A stretch of 64,000 bases of DNA, taken from NCBI GenBank assembly GCA_934675735.1, contig CAKURR010000010.1:37416-101415 (forward strand), given 5' to 3'. The position numbers and the translations under genes were made by a program. The notes beneath the pieces were generated by a model, which saw only the letters and a list, made by a program, of their open reading frames with translations, was not told the origin of the DNA and did no database searches. Of this stretch, positions 32,216-42,267 are shown piece after piece (the stretch's first letter is position 1; every line of letters starts with the position of its first letter). This DNA comes from an uncultured Clostridia bacterium. Lineage in GTDB: Bacteria > Bacillota > Clostridia > Christensenellales > Aristaeellaceae.

Positions 32216-33700
32216 ATGAATCAGGTCGGTTTTGACAGCGAAAAGTACATTCGCCTGCAATCGGAGCACATCCGCGAGCGCATCAATCAGTTCGGCGGCA
32301 AGCTCTATCTGGAGTTCGGCGGCAAGCTCTTTGACGATTACCACGCCTCCCGCGTGCTGCCGGGCTTCGCGCCGGACAACAAAATCAAGATGCTGCTCGC
32401 CCTGCGCGATCAGGCGGAAATCGTCATCGCCATCAACGCGGGCGATATCGAAAAGAACAAGCGCCGCGGCGATTTGGGCATCACCTATGACACCGACGTG
32501 GCGCGGCTCATCGACGTTTTCCGCGGCTTCGGGCTGTATGTCGGCTCGATTGCGCTGACGCAGTACGCAGGCCAGCCCGCCGCCGACGTGTTTGAAAAGC
32601 GCATGTGCGCGCTCGGCCTGAAGGTCTATCGTCAATACCGCATCCCGAATTATCCTTCCGATGTGCGGCTGGTCGTCAGCGACGAGGGCTATGGCCGCAA
32701 CGATTACATCGAAACCACCCGTTCGCTGGTCGTCGTCACCGCGCCCGGCCCGGGCAGCGGCAAAATGGCGACCTGTCTCTCCCAGCTCTACCACGAGCAC
32801 AAGCGCGGCGTGAAGGCGGGCTACGCCAAATTTGAGACGTTCCCGATTTGGAATCTGCCGCTCAAGCATCCGGTCAACCTCGCTTACGAGGCCGCAACCG
32901 CCGACCTGAACGACGTGAACATGATTGACCCGTTCCACCTGGAAGCCTACGGCGTGACGACGGTCAACTATAATCGCGACATCGAGATTTTCCCCGTGCT
33001 GCGCACGATTTTCGAGCGCATCTACGGTGAATGCCCGTACAAGAGTCCGACGGATATGGGCGTGAACATGGCGGGCTTCTCCATCATCGACGACGCGGTC
33101 TGCTGCGAAGCCTCCAAGCAGGAGGTCATCCGCCGCTACTTTCAGGCCGCCTGCCGCGTCCGTCAGGGTCAGAACGCCGAGGATGAGGTCGCCAAAATCG
33201 AGCTGCTGATGCGCACGCTGGATATCGAGCCTGAGCGCCGCGCCGTCGTGCCCGCCGCCATGGCCGTCGCCGAGCGCACGGGCAAGCCGGCCGTCGCCAT
33301 CGAACTGCCAGACGGCCGGCTCGTCACGGGCCGCACGACCGAGCTGTTCGGCGCGGCTTCCGCCGCCGTGCTCAACGCGCTCAAAACCATCGCGGGCATC
33401 GACGATGACATCCAGCTCATCGCGCCGGACGTCATCACCTCCATCCAGACGCTCAAAACCGACTACATGAAGAGCCGCAATCCGCGCCTGCACACCGACG
33501 AAACGCTCGTCGCCCTCGCCATCAGCGCCGCCAAAGACGCCAACGCCCAGAAAGCCATGCAGGCCCTCGACCGTCTCAAGCACTGTGAGGTGCATTCCAC
33601 GGTCATTCTCTCCTCCGTGGATGACGGCGTGTTTAAGCGCCTGGGCATGCGGCTGACCTGCGAGCCGATGTATGAGAAGAATAGTTTGTATCATAAGTAA
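32216..33700 (+). CDS. DUF1846 family protein
   Basis: 494 residues, the family's usual length. MNQVGFDSEKYIRLQSEHIRE, LYLEFGGKLFDDYHASRVLPGF, VTAPGPGSGKMATCLSQLYHE (P-loop-like GPGSGK) and GVNMAGFSIIDD are characteristic. The biochemical role of the family is unsettled; structures show a nucleotide-kinase-like N-terminal domain. GGAGAGAGACAG precedes ATG 32216. Monocistronic, with own promoter and terminator. Confidence 0.93.
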   Translation: MNQVGFDSEKYIRLQSEHIRERINQFGGKLYLEFGGKLFDDYHASRVLPGFAPDNKIKMLLALRDQAEIVIAINAGDIEKNKRRGDLGITYDTDVARLIDVFRGFGLYVGSIALTQYAGQPAADVFEKRMCALGLKVYRQYRIPNYPSDVRLVVSDEGYGRNDYIETTRSLVVVTAPGPGSGKMATCLSQLYHEHKRGVKAGYAKFETFPIWNLPLKHPVNLAYEAATADLNDVNMIDPFHLEAYGVTTVNYNRDIEIFPVLRTIFERIYGECPYKSPTDMGVNMAGFSIIDDAVCCEASKQEVIRRYFQAACRVRQGQNAEDEVAKIELLMRTLDIEPERRAVVPAAMAVAERTGKPAVAIELPDGRLVTGRTTELFGAASAAVLNALKTIAGIDDDIQLIAPDVITSIQTLKTDYMKSRNPRLHTDETLVALAISAAKDANAQKAMQALDRLKHCEVHSTVILSSVDDGVFKRLGMRLTCEPMYEKNSLYHK

Positions 33701-33800
33701 GAGCGGAGGAAGAGACGCTGAGTTTATTTCTGTTTTTCTGCCATCCCTTTGAGACTGCAATTTGTTTGCAATAAGCAGTTGTTTTAGGGAACCTCTGAAT

Positions 33801-33866
33801 AATAAGCCCTATATTCTGGTCTAACACGCCATTCAAGCGTTTTTTCAGAATACAGGGCTTATTTTT
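33801..33866 (+). terminator. Long-loop inverted repeat, probable terminator
   Basis: AATAAGCCCTATATTCTG (33801-33818) and CAGAATACAGGGCTTATT (33846-33863) pair with one bulge across a 27-nt loop, followed by TTT. The length is unusual for a terminator and it could also be a remnant end of a small mobile element. Confidence 0.5.
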
Positions 33867-34187
33867 ACTCGAATATGCCTTTTTTGCTGGTTAGCTGCTT
33901 TCTTTTCTGTAAAAGGGCAGACTTCCCCCTGATTTATGTTGTGGAAAGTTTTCGACCGGCAATCGCCGGTGAATACAAATTAGCACAGGCAAACAGGGCA
34001 TGCTCAATAGAAAAAAGAATGCCAAATCCGACAGAAACGACTTTATGTGTTCCCATTTTGATTCTGATAGTGTATGGTTTTCTTGGGTCAAGAATGTACT
34101 TGTTCATGCTTTGTCGCTGCTTTCTTTAATATTTTCATGGCTCTGACAGAAACATATCTCACACATCGCCTATCTGGCCAACTCCAC
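33867..34187. other. Trailer-side region of the CRISPR array without a supported gene
   Basis: AT-rich relative to its surroundings. Short open frames on both strands (84 and 66 codons) lack ribosome sites and recognisable products. One small hairpin, ACCGGC-AATC-GCCGGT, lies near 33956-33971. Nothing else is supported. Confidence 0.5.
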
Positions 34188-36251
34188 ATTGAATCCGCTC
34201 CCTTCATGTGAGGGGAGACCATAAATGAGTCGCCGTTTGGTCAGCTCCAGCTTATTTCAATCCACTCCCCTTATATGAGGGGAGACTGTGTATGCTGACA
34301 TCACCGCGCCGCTGTATTGGTGATTTCAATCCACTCCCCTCTTACGAGGGGAGACTACGCCGTCTTGCCCAGGATTACGCGCTGCGCAAAATTTCAATCC
34401 ACTCCCCTCATACGAGGGGAGACTCGTCCATAAGTACGACCGCTTCGCCCGCAACGAATTTCAATCCACTCCCCTCATACGAGGGGAGACGCGCACGGTA
34501 CGGCGCTCTGTTGCCGCGCTCGTCATTTCAATCCACTCCCCTCATACGAGGGGAGACGGGCGGGCATTTGCCTTGCAATACGTACTCGCGCCAATTTCAA
34601 TCCACTCCCCTCATACGAGGGGAGACCTTGCGATTCTCAAGCACGGCAACGCCACGCCATCATTTCAATCCACTCCCCTCATACGAGGGGAGACGCCCGC
34701 AAGAGTGCCGTCAACCGTCGCCTTGTAGATTTCAATCCACTCCCCTCATACGAGGGGAGACTTACCAAGATAGTTTTTAGCTATATAATGATATAATTTC
34801 AATCCACTCCCCTCATACGAGGGGAGACTTTCCCGCGTCGGGAACTCCCATTGTGAGCGCCCATTTCAATCCACTCCCCTCATACGAGGGGAGACGCTGA
34901 GAAAGTCGGAAGCATCAAAGCCGGTGATATTTCAATCCACTCCCCTCATACGAGGGGAGACTGAGTGCGCCCCTGAACGTTTCGGATTTGAGCGATTTCA
35001 ATCCACTCCCCTCATACGAGGGGAGACCATCAGAGGCGCTCTGTGCCGCCTGCGTTGCGCTCATTTCAATCCACTCCCCTCATACGAGGGGAGACAATAC
35101 AACGAGGAGGTCAAGGCGTTTAGCCTAGAATTTCAATCCACTCCCCTCATACGAGGGGAGACGAGCAGCGTCTTTCCGTTTTTGCGCGGAACATAGACAT
35201 TTCAATCCACTCCCCTCATACGAGGGGAGACGCCTCTGATGCGAGCGACGCAAAGACGGCAGCTCAGATTTCAATCCACTCCCCTCATACGAGGGGAGAC
35301 GAGTGTCTGCATGTGGACATCTGACCAAAGAGGACATTTCAATCCACTCCCCTCATACGAGGGGAGACGCGGGGGCGATGACGGCGGAGACGACGACCGC
35401 TTTGAACATTTCAATCCACTCCCCTCATACGAGGGGAGACCTCAAGCAAGAGCCGGGGCGGCGTGGTCGAAACCATTTCAATCCACTCCCCTCATACGAG
35501 GGGAGACAAGCGAGGCCATACGCACGGCGCGGGCGCTGATTGATTTCAATCCACTCCCCTCATACGAGGGGAGACGCGATCCGCGCGCGCGCCGCCGATC
35601 TGGCCGCGCAATTTCAATCCACTCCCCTCATACGAGGGGAGACACTATACCGCGTCCGCAGACCTGTAAAGGGAGATATTTCAATCCACTCCCCTCATAC
35701 GAGGGGAGACGATATACAAAATCATGCTAAAATGTCAGAAATTCAGATTTCAATCCACTCCCCTCATACGAGGGGAGACGCCACCGTTCGCCCGGCGGCA
35801 CGTTGGGATATTGATTTCAATCCACTCCCCTCATACGAGGGGAGACGTGCGCGAAGGCTTTGCGGACGGCATCCTGTACGAAATTTCAATCCACTCCCCT
35901 CATACGAGGGGAGACCGCAGGCCCAGCGAAGAAGCGCGCCGCGCAAAAGCATTTCAATCCACTCCCCTCATACGAGGGGAGACACTACCACCCCGTCACC
36001 AGCCTGCAAGAGCGCAAATTTCAATCCACTCCCCTCATACGAGGGGAGACATTTTGGCCGTGCTATAATGTAAAATGTCAAAAATTTCAATCCACTCCCC
36101 TCATACGAGGGGAGACCGCCCAGCTGGGGGAAGAATTGGGGGATAAAAAAATTTCAATCCACTCCCCTCATACGAGGGGAGACCATGCGGGCGGAGGGGG
36201 TACCCCCGCCCCGTTTTGATTTCAATCCACTCCCCTCATACGAGGGGAGAC
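34188..36251 (-). CRISPR. Type I-C CRISPR array, 31 repeats and 30 spacers
   Basis: 33-bp repeats that on the minus strand begin GTCTCCCCTC and end GTGGATTGAAAT, the type I-C signature, with a CTCCCCTC-ATAC-GAGGGGAG hairpin. Spacers are 33-39 nt. The first repeat on the left (34188-34219) is strongly degenerate and those at 34254 and 34323 carry single changes, so the left end is the old, leader-distal end. The leader is on the right next to cas7. Typical repeats from 34391 to 36251 are identical as far as I can see. Reading spacers by eye found no match elsewhere in this window. Confidence 0.97.
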
Positions 36252-36433
36252 AGCATAAGCCTCCAAAAATCCATCCGGATTTACATCAGCTTACACAACA
36301 AAGTTATGATACACCGCTTTTCTGGGCTTTACAAGTCCTTTTTTTGCGACGCAAAGCCCGATATTCGGGGTGCGAAGCCCTTGGGGATGTCATGACAGCT
36401 TCACCTTCGCACGGCCTTTCGAGGGGCGCGGCG
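36252..36433 (-). promoter_or_regulatory. CRISPR leader with pre-crRNA promoter
   Basis: Between cas7 and the first intact repeat. Minus strand TTGTAA (36329-36334), 17 bp, TATCAT (36306-36311) would start the pre-crRNA about 45 nt before the first repeat. No terminator separates cas7 from the leader. Confidence 0.72.
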
Positions 36434-37324
36434 TCACTCCATAATTTGGCAGGTAACGCCCTGCGGCAGATGCTCGGTATCGACGCAGACGTGATAATCC
36501 TCAAAGCTGCGGGGCGCGGCGACCTCGGGTTTACGCTGAACATCCACAAGTTTGAACAGCTTCCACGCGGGGGCTTCGCCCAGCTCACTGTCATGCTTGA
36601 AGATAATCAGCTTGCGGACGGCCATCATGCCGCGCGCGGCGGAGCGGTCGTTTTCAAACATATTCAAAATTGCTTTCCAGAGGAGCGCCAAATCGTCCTC
36701 GTCGAATCCGGTCGTCTTGCGCGCCAGATTAGCGGAAACGAAGCCCTCCGCGCGATAAAGGCCATAAGGCACAATATACTTGCGACCAAACTCCGTGTCT
36801 TTGCTAAGCGCATCCGCCTCAGTCGTGATCGCCACACGGGTGATTGTCACTTCATGAGGCACGATGGGGTCAACGCTTCTGGCGAAGCCGAGCTGGACGG
36901 GACCACGCACCTGTCCGCAGTTGAGCGAAGCCTTGACGAACGTCGTCATCACCGCGCCGAACGTGCGGATATCGAAGTAATGGCCGCACATATACTGCAT
37001 CAGCTTTTTGTCGATATCCGAATCGGATTTTTTCAGCGCCTTCAAATCCGTTTCCTTATGCCCCGCCGATTCAAGCGCAGCTTTGTCGCTGGCGTTGAGC
37101 GGCACGCCGTCCTTGATGTAGATGCCGAAGCGCGGGTCATCCTCCTTGACCGTCTCCACATAGTTGCGGATTTTGCGCTTCAGGCAGACGTCCGTCACCA
37201 GCCCGCAGCCCGTCTCGGGATCGACGCGCGGCATGTTGCCCGCATCGGGATCGCCGTTCGGGTTGCCGTTTTCCACATCGAAAAGAATCACGAAGTCATA
37301 TCGATTGCGAATCACATCAGCCAT
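36434..37324 (-). CDS. cas7: Cas7 (Csd2), type I-C Cascade backbone
   Basis: 296 residues. The RRM-fold Cas7 start is NRYDFVILFDVENGNPNGDPDAGNMPRVDPETG, diagnostic of Csd2. Other landmarks are DIRTFGAVM and GQVRGPVQLGFARSVDPI. Multiple copies coat the crRNA in the surveillance complex. ATG 37324 overlaps the cas8c stop by 8 bp. Last cas gene before the leader. Confidence 0.97.
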   Translation of the reverse strand: MADVIRNRYDFVILFDVENGNPNGDPDAGNMPRVDPETGCGLVTDVCLKRKIRNYVETVKEDDPRFGIYIKDGVPLNASDKAALESAGHKETDLKALKKSDSDIDKKLMQYMCGHYFDIRTFGAVMTTFVKASLNCGQVRGPVQLGFARSVDPIVPHEVTITRVAITTEADALSKDTEFGRKYIVPYGLYRAEGFVSANLARKTTGFDEDDLALLWKAILNMFENDRSAARGMMAVRKLIIFKHDSELGEAPAWKLFKLVDVQRKPEVAAPRSFEDYHVCVDTEHLPQGVTCQIME

Positions 37325-39113
37325 TGTCCTTCTCCTCCTTCTTGGTGAACAGCTTTTGTTTCTGGTGGTAGTAGCCGATTTGGAAAATGCCCTGATCCTG
37401 CAGGCTCAGGCGCGGCGGATAGCTCTGCGTCACGTCGCCGAGCAATTCGGTTATCATCTTATCGTAATAGACCTCCATGCCGCCGCCGATTTTACTGAGG
37501 TGGCTCTGCGCCAGACGCAGCAGCGTCGGGAACACGAGCGCCGGCGTTGCGCAGGCGGAATTGAAATAGCGATCCTTGATGGTCGTGTTAATTTTGGGGT
37601 TGGCCTTTTGCTGCACGGCCTCCAGCACTGCGAAAAGCCTGCCCAGCCGATACGGCAGATAGGTCGATTGTTCGTTCAGCTCCACGTCCAAAACCTCCTC
37701 ATAAACATGTGCGTTTTCCCTTTGCTGTTCAACAACGTTGCGCAGCAAATAGGCTTTGATCATCGCGGCCTTTCCGCGGTTGATATCCCTCTCCGCACGA
37801 AGGCGGATTTCTGTCTGCGTATACAGCGCCGACGGATAGAGCGAACCCGTCAGCACCGCGCGCAGCATTTCGCCGACCAGCTGGGGCTGCGCCGATTTAT
37901 CCCGACTGTTCGGGTTGACGGTTTCCCGCAGCAGTGCCCACATGGAAAGCGTCTCCCGCTCGTCAAACGCGGGACGAACGATATTCAGCCGTGCCTGATG
38001 CTTCTGATAGTGCGTCACAAATGTGCCAAAGGAATCCTGCAGGAAGAAGCGCACCGACAAGCGGGATGCGTTCGGCGCAAGGCCCAGAATATAGAATCGG
38101 TTTTCGGGGTTCAGCGTCACGTTGGCCCAGTTCACGTTGCGGCCCTGACAGAGCGCAGTCAGAATGCCGCTCAATTCCTTTTGCGTGATTTCGTTTTTAT
38201 CCTCGCCGCCCAGGCCCATCATCATCATGAACGCATTGCCGTAGGCAGGTTCGGCGCCCTCCGCCCAGTAAATGAGCGTCGTATCGCCCAGCCGCCCGTG
38301 GAAATCCGCCTGCCCGACCATGTAATTGAGCGCCGCGCCGTAGGCAAAGGCGGCATATTTGCCAACCGGCGCGTTGCGGCCCTGCCCCTGATTATCGCGC
38401 GCGTTCTCCTTGCCATAGGATTCAAACGCGGGCGCGTTGAAGGAAACCAGCGACGCGCCGGAGGACTGCGCCCCCATTATGCCCTTGATGCTCGGATGCA
38501 GAATGGCAATCGGCCCTTCTTCGCCCGTGACCAGACAGCGCCCCATCACCGCGTCATCCGACTTGGCGTAGGCTTCGTCCCATGCGCGGCGGATTTCCGG
38601 CACATCCTGCGCAAGCTGCAGCTCTCCGTCCGCATCCTGCGTTACAAAGACGATGTTGCCGCCCTTGAGCAGCATATCCAGATTGGGCTGAACGGACGGA
38701 TGTTGGGCCGCGTTTCCGGGCTTCCACGTCTCAAAGAAATTCAAAATCGCCTTGGCCGTCGGATGCCGCACATCCTTCAAGATGGCCTGATGCTTCCGCG
38801 CGCACGCCGCAAAGCATTCGCGTGTCCGTTCCGGCTTGCCCTTGGCGTCAACGCCCAACACATAGGCGGAATTATCGCACAGGAAATTCGCCGCCACGCC
38901 GCTGGAACGCTTCACAGGGTCGGGCAGCTTCATCGTCCGCGGAATCTGTTTGCCCTTTGCATCCGTGCCGCCCATCAGCATCAGGCTTTTCACCTGCCCG
39001 TCCGCATCCAGTTCCAGACCCCAGCTGACCTTCACGGGCGACCAGCCCTCTTTTTCCAGCTCACCCCGCTCGGCCAGCACCTCATAACAGCGAACCAACG
39101 CTTGCAGGATCAT
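37317..39113 (-). CDS. cas8c: Cas8c (Csd1), type I-C large subunit
   Basis: 598 residues, MILQALVRCYEVLAERGELEKEGWSPVKVSWGLEL. This start and the FLCDNSAYVLGVD segment are typical of Csd1. The large subunit recognises the PAM; in type I-C an internal start in this gene can also supply the small subunit (Cas11c), and an in-frame Met in the C-terminal third could serve, though I cannot identify it with confidence. ATG 39113 overlaps the cas5 stop by 4 bp. Confidence 0.96.
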   Translation of the reverse strand: MILQALVRCYEVLAERGELEKEGWSPVKVSWGLELDADGQVKSLMLMGGTDAKGKQIPRTMKLPDPVKRSSGVAANFLCDNSAYVLGVDAKGKPERTRECFAACARKHQAILKDVRHPTAKAILNFFETWKPGNAAQHPSVQPNLDMLLKGGNIVFVTQDADGELQLAQDVPEIRRAWDEAYAKSDDAVMGRCLVTGEEGPIAILHPSIKGIMGAQSSGASLVSFNAPAFESYGKENARDNQGQGRNAPVGKYAAFAYGAALNYMVGQADFHGRLGDTTLIYWAEGAEPAYGNAFMMMMGLGGEDKNEITQKELSGILTALCQGRNVNWANVTLNPENRFYILGLAPNASRLSVRFFLQDSFGTFVTHYQKHQARLNIVRPAFDERETLSMWALLRETVNPNSRDKSAQPQLVGEMLRAVLTGSLYPSALYTQTEIRLRAERDINRGKAAMIKAYLLRNVVEQQRENAHVYEEVLDVELNEQSTYLPYRLGRLFAVLEAVQQKANPKINTTIKDRYFNSACATPALVFPTLLRLAQSHLSKIGGGMEVYYDKMITELLGDVTQSYPPRLSLQDQGIFQIGYYHQKQKLFTKKEEKDNG

Positions 39114-39754
39114 TTGACCACCTCGCAATCCGTCAGGTCGAGCACGCCGTTTTCCAGCCTGGCGCGGAAAAACATCGGCTGAATGTCGTTCGGATCTGAA
39201 AAATCCATGTCATACAGCGCGAAGCCTAAATCCCGCGTTTCCGGAATTGTCGGAATCTCGCCGCCCTCCCACAGGCCGAAATGCGCCGTGCATTCGCGCG
39301 TGCCCAAATACGGCTGAGAATAGGCTTGTCCTCGGCGCAGTCTGCGCTTGATGATATCCTGAAACTTGCCCGGGTTATCCGACGCATTGGCCTTGTCGGT
39401 CATTTCAAAATGCGCCTCGATGACATAGTGCACATCGTGGAGCATCGTCGTCGCCCGTTGCTGGATGTCCTCGTTTCGGTCGATATACGAAGCCGCCTTT
39501 CCGTTAGCCTCCGACATGATCGCGCTCGCCAATATTTTGGATTTGACCTCGTTGCGCCTCAGATTGGTGAACCGAATCGGGTTCATCACATAAATTCGGT
39601 CGATGATATATCGAAGGCCGGGGTGCCAGTAGACGCTTTCGAGCATCCCTCGCGCGCCGCTCGGCGTGGGCACATCGTATGAAAAGCGCTCAGTTTTGAG
39701 TTCCGGGCGCGTCCAGCACGCGTAATCGCCCCAGACTTCCATTTTCACGGACAC
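39110..39754 (-). CDS. cas5: Cas5c (Cas5d), crRNA-processing nuclease of type I-C
   Basis: 214 residues from GTG 39754, chosen because GGAGG lies 8 nt upstream and the fold begins at once (SVKMEVWGDYACWTRPELK). In type I-C, which lacks Cas6, Cas5 cuts pre-crRNA at the repeat hairpin. Landmarks: FSYDVPTPSGARGMLESVYWHP and a basic RRLRRGQAYSQPYLG loop. Overlaps cas8c by 4 bp. Confidence 0.95.
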   Translation of the reverse strand: MSVKMEVWGDYACWTRPELKTERFSYDVPTPSGARGMLESVYWHPGLRYIIDRIYVMNPIRFTNLRRNEVKSKILASAIMSEANGKAASYIDRNEDIQQRATTMLHDVHYVIEAHFEMTDKANASDNPGKFQDIIKRRLRRGQAYSQPYLGTRECTAHFGLWEGGEIPTIPETRDLGFALYDMDFSDPNDIQPMFFRARLENGVLDLTDCEVVK

Positions 39755-39809
39755 GGTTCTCACCTCCATCTTGCTTCTCGTTGAATCGTTTTGTATTCCG
39801 TCGTATCGT

Positions 39810-41948
39810 TTATAGTATTAAAAGCGCATCCTCGGCTTCCGTCGAAAGGCCGCACTTCGGGTCATACGCATCCGGCTGAATCAGAATGCCAAAGCCGTCC
39901 TGCCCGTAGTCCTCCACAACGGCCGCAGAGACGAGCTTTTCATATTCACGCCGATACACGTTCACGCCGCTTCGGCCCAGTCGGCGAAGCAGCGCCTTGC
40001 TGTACAGCCCCGCCCGCAGTTTCGCAATGTCCGCCGCATTCTCGGCGCGCGGCACATACACCGTGCAGGTGTCGTCGTCAATCAGCCGAAACGCTTCCGC
40101 CGTCTCTTGAAACATGCAGAACCGCTCGCTGTTCAGAATATGCTTAATATCCAGCGCGTTGTCGCCTTTCTCCCAAAGCAGCCGATTGAAATACGCCCGA
40201 ATCGCGGGACGGGTGTTGATATCCTCAAATTCTCCCATCACCTTCGTCGCGGCCTCGCGCTGCTGTATCATGGGCCCGGGGCATCCCCCTTCCGTCTCAA
40301 AGACATGCACAACGCTCTCCGCCGCGCTTCGCCTGCCCTCGCGATTGCAGCGCCCCGCGGCCTGCAAAATGCTGTCCAGTCCCGCCAATTCGCGCCAGAC
40401 CGACGGAAAATCGACGTCCACGCCTGCTTCCACCAGACTGGTTGAAACGACGTGGCAGGTCTGTCCGTTTCGCAGGCGCTCGCGAATGACATTCAGCGTC
40501 TCTTCGCGGTCTGTCGGAACCATTAGCGTGGAAAGATGAAATCGTCCTTCTTCCGGCAGCCCCTCATACACCTGCTGTGCGCGTTTCCTCGTGTTGACGA
40601 TGCAGAGCACCTGCTCCGTCTCCGCCAGCCGCGCGGCCAGCTCCTCCGAGGTGAAAACGCCTTCCCGACGGAACGAAACGCGGCGGAAATAATCGAACAA
40701 GCCATCCGGGTCGGGCGCGATTTCACGCTGAACGAGCGTCGGCGCAAGCTGCTTGAACAGCTTCCCCAGCGCGGGCTGTGTCGCCGTACAGAGCACCGCA
40801 GTCACGCCGTAATGCTGCACCAGCTCGCCGATGGCCGAAACGCACGGCATCAGAAAAGGCACCGGAATCGTCTGCGCCTCGTCGAAGATGACGACGCTGT
40901 CTGCAATGTTGTGCAGTTTTCTGCATTTCGAGGTTTTGGCCGCGTACAGCGATTCAAAAAACTGCACCGCCGTCGTCACGACCACGGGCGCATCCCAATT
41001 TTCACAGGCCAGCCGCTTTTGGTAAGCCTCGGGCGTCTCTTCGCCGTCATCCGCCAATTCGACCTGACTGTGATGCTCCAGCACGTTTTCCGCGCCCAGC
41101 ACCTTGGCGAAAACCTCCGCGTTCTGCTCGATGATGCTCGTATACGGAATCACGTAAATCACGCGCTTCAACCCGTGCATCGCCGCGTGTGACAGGGCGA
41201 ACGCCAGCGAAGAGAGCGTCTTGCCGCCGCCCGTCGGCACGGTCAGCGTGTATAAGCCCCGCTCGTCCTCCCCGCCGCGCAGACAGCGCGCCAGAATCGC
41301 GCTTCGCTTGGCGCAAAGATCGTTGGCGGGCGCTTCCAGCCACGGTGCGACATGGGCGTTCAGCTTTTCTAAAAGGCGCTCCAGCGTTTCCCCTTCTCCG
41401 CGCGGCTGCTCGCCCTGAATCGCCGTTTCCGTATCCAGATAATCCGCATCCACCAGACACGAAAACAGCATGCGGGTGTACATCGCCCAGCGCCGTGCGT
41501 CGCGTTCGGCCTCCAGCCACGACGGATACTGCACTTTCGTCGGAATTTCAATCTCCGTTTTCCATGCGGAGGGATCACTGCCGCCCGTCAGGCGCTTGTT
41601 CAGCCGCGCCCAAAGCGTTCCGCCGCCGTCATTCATTTTGTCGCCCCTGTTCGGCAGGCCGCCATGATGACCCGCCACGGCAAACGCCGCAAAGGAATCG
41701 CCCAACTGCGCCGCCAGCTGTGCGCCCGCCGTCGCGTGGTCCACCTTAGCCGTGTGTTCCGGATCGCGCTGCCGCTTCTGCCCGTTGGTGCTGTATTTGC
41801 CGATATCGTGCAGTAGCCCCGTCCGATAGCCGTGCGCCCGAGCGCCGAATGCGGCCGCAAATTCTCCCGCCAGCGCGGCGACGTTCTCCTCGTGCTCCTT
41901 CAGCGGCTGATAGCTTCCGTCCGGCTTCAAATGCGTGACATAATCCAT
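39810..41948 (-). CDS. cas3: Cas3, HD nuclease-helicase
   Basis: 712 residues. N-terminal HD domain: LKEHEENVAALAGEF, LLHDIGKYSTNGQKRQ, DHATAGAQ and AGHHGG metal ligands. SF2 helicase: Walker A VPTGGGKTLSSLAFAL, DEAQ box VIFDEAQTIPVPF, motif III TATQPAL, motif VI QAAGRCNREGR. Recruited to the Cascade R-loop, it nicks and degrades target DNA. All catalytic motifs are intact. ATG 41948 is 14 bp downstream of the cas2 stop. Confidence 0.97.
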   Translation of the reverse strand: MDYVTHLKPDGSYQPLKEHEENVAALAGEFAAAFGARAHGYRTGLLHDIGKYSTNGQKRQRDPEHTAKVDHATAGAQLAAQLGDSFAAFAVAGHHGGLPNRGDKMNDGGGTLWARLNKRLTGGSDPSAWKTEIEIPTKVQYPSWLEAERDARRWAMYTRMLFSCLVDADYLDTETAIQGEQPRGEGETLERLLEKLNAHVAPWLEAPANDLCAKRSAILARCLRGGEDERGLYTLTVPTGGGKTLSSLAFALSHAAMHGLKRVIYVIPYTSIIEQNAEVFAKVLGAENVLEHHSQVELADDGEETPEAYQKRLACENWDAPVVVTTAVQFFESLYAAKTSKCRKLHNIADSVVIFDEAQTIPVPFLMPCVSAIGELVQHYGVTAVLCTATQPALGKLFKQLAPTLVQREIAPDPDGLFDYFRRVSFRREGVFTSEELAARLAETEQVLCIVNTRKRAQQVYEGLPEEGRFHLSTLMVPTDREETLNVIRERLRNGQTCHVVSTSLVEAGVDVDFPSVWRELAGLDSILQAAGRCNREGRRSAAESVVHVFETEGGCPGPMIQQREAATKVMGEFEDINTRPAIRAYFNRLLWEKGDNALDIKHILNSERFCMFQETAEAFRLIDDDTCTVYVPRAENAADIAKLRAGLYSKALLRRLGRSGVNVYRREYEKLVSAAVVEDYGQDGFGILIQPDAYDPKCGLSTEAEDALLIL

Positions 41949-41962
41949 TTTGCTTTCCTCTC

Positions 41963-42253
41963 TTACAGCATCAGCACATCGTCGGGCCGATAGCCGCCCT
42001 GCACGCCGATGTGTTCCACCTTATCGTGATAGGCGTTGCCCAGCCGATAAAACCGAAGGCTGTCCTTTTGGCTGTCGATTTGGCGGGTCAGCTCCGCCTT
42101 CAGCGCGCAAAGCTGCGCCGCGTCCAAGCTGCATTCAAACACCGAATTCTGCACCCGCTGACCGTGCGCGACGCACAGCTTCGCCACGCTGCGCAGGCGG
42201 CGCTTCCCCGCCGCATCCGTCGTGTTTACATCGTAGGTAATCAGCACCAGCAC
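41963..42253 (-). CDS. cas2: Cas2, spacer-integration subunit
   Basis: 96 residues from GTG 42253 (AAAGGGGG 8 nt upstream): VLVLITYDVNTTDAAGKRRL ... QNSVFECSLDAAQLCALK. The ferredoxin-like fold with the conserved Asp of YDVNT is clear. It bridges two Cas1 dimers. The longer open frame upstream overlaps cas1 and lacks a ribosome site. Confidence 0.95.
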   Translation of the reverse strand: MLVLITYDVNTTDAAGKRRLRSVAKLCVAHGQRVQNSVFECSLDAAQLCALKAELTRQIDSQKDSLRFYRLGNAYHDKVEHIGVQGGYRPDDVLML

Positions 42254-42267
42254 CGCGTTTTCCCCCT

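Noticed and set aside
33875..34129. 84-codon plus-strand and 66-codon minus-strand frames next to the array
   Set aside because: No ribosome sites, no recognisable motifs and mutually exclusive; kept as an uncoded trailer region.
34292..36219. Several open frames with repeated FNPLPSYEGR or FQSTPLIRGE motifs
   Set aside because: These are translations of the CRISPR repeat, not proteins.
34188..36251. Self-targeting spacers against the prophage or Tn4451-like element of this window
   Set aside because: I compared spacers with the window by eye and saw no match; a computed search would be needed to be sure.
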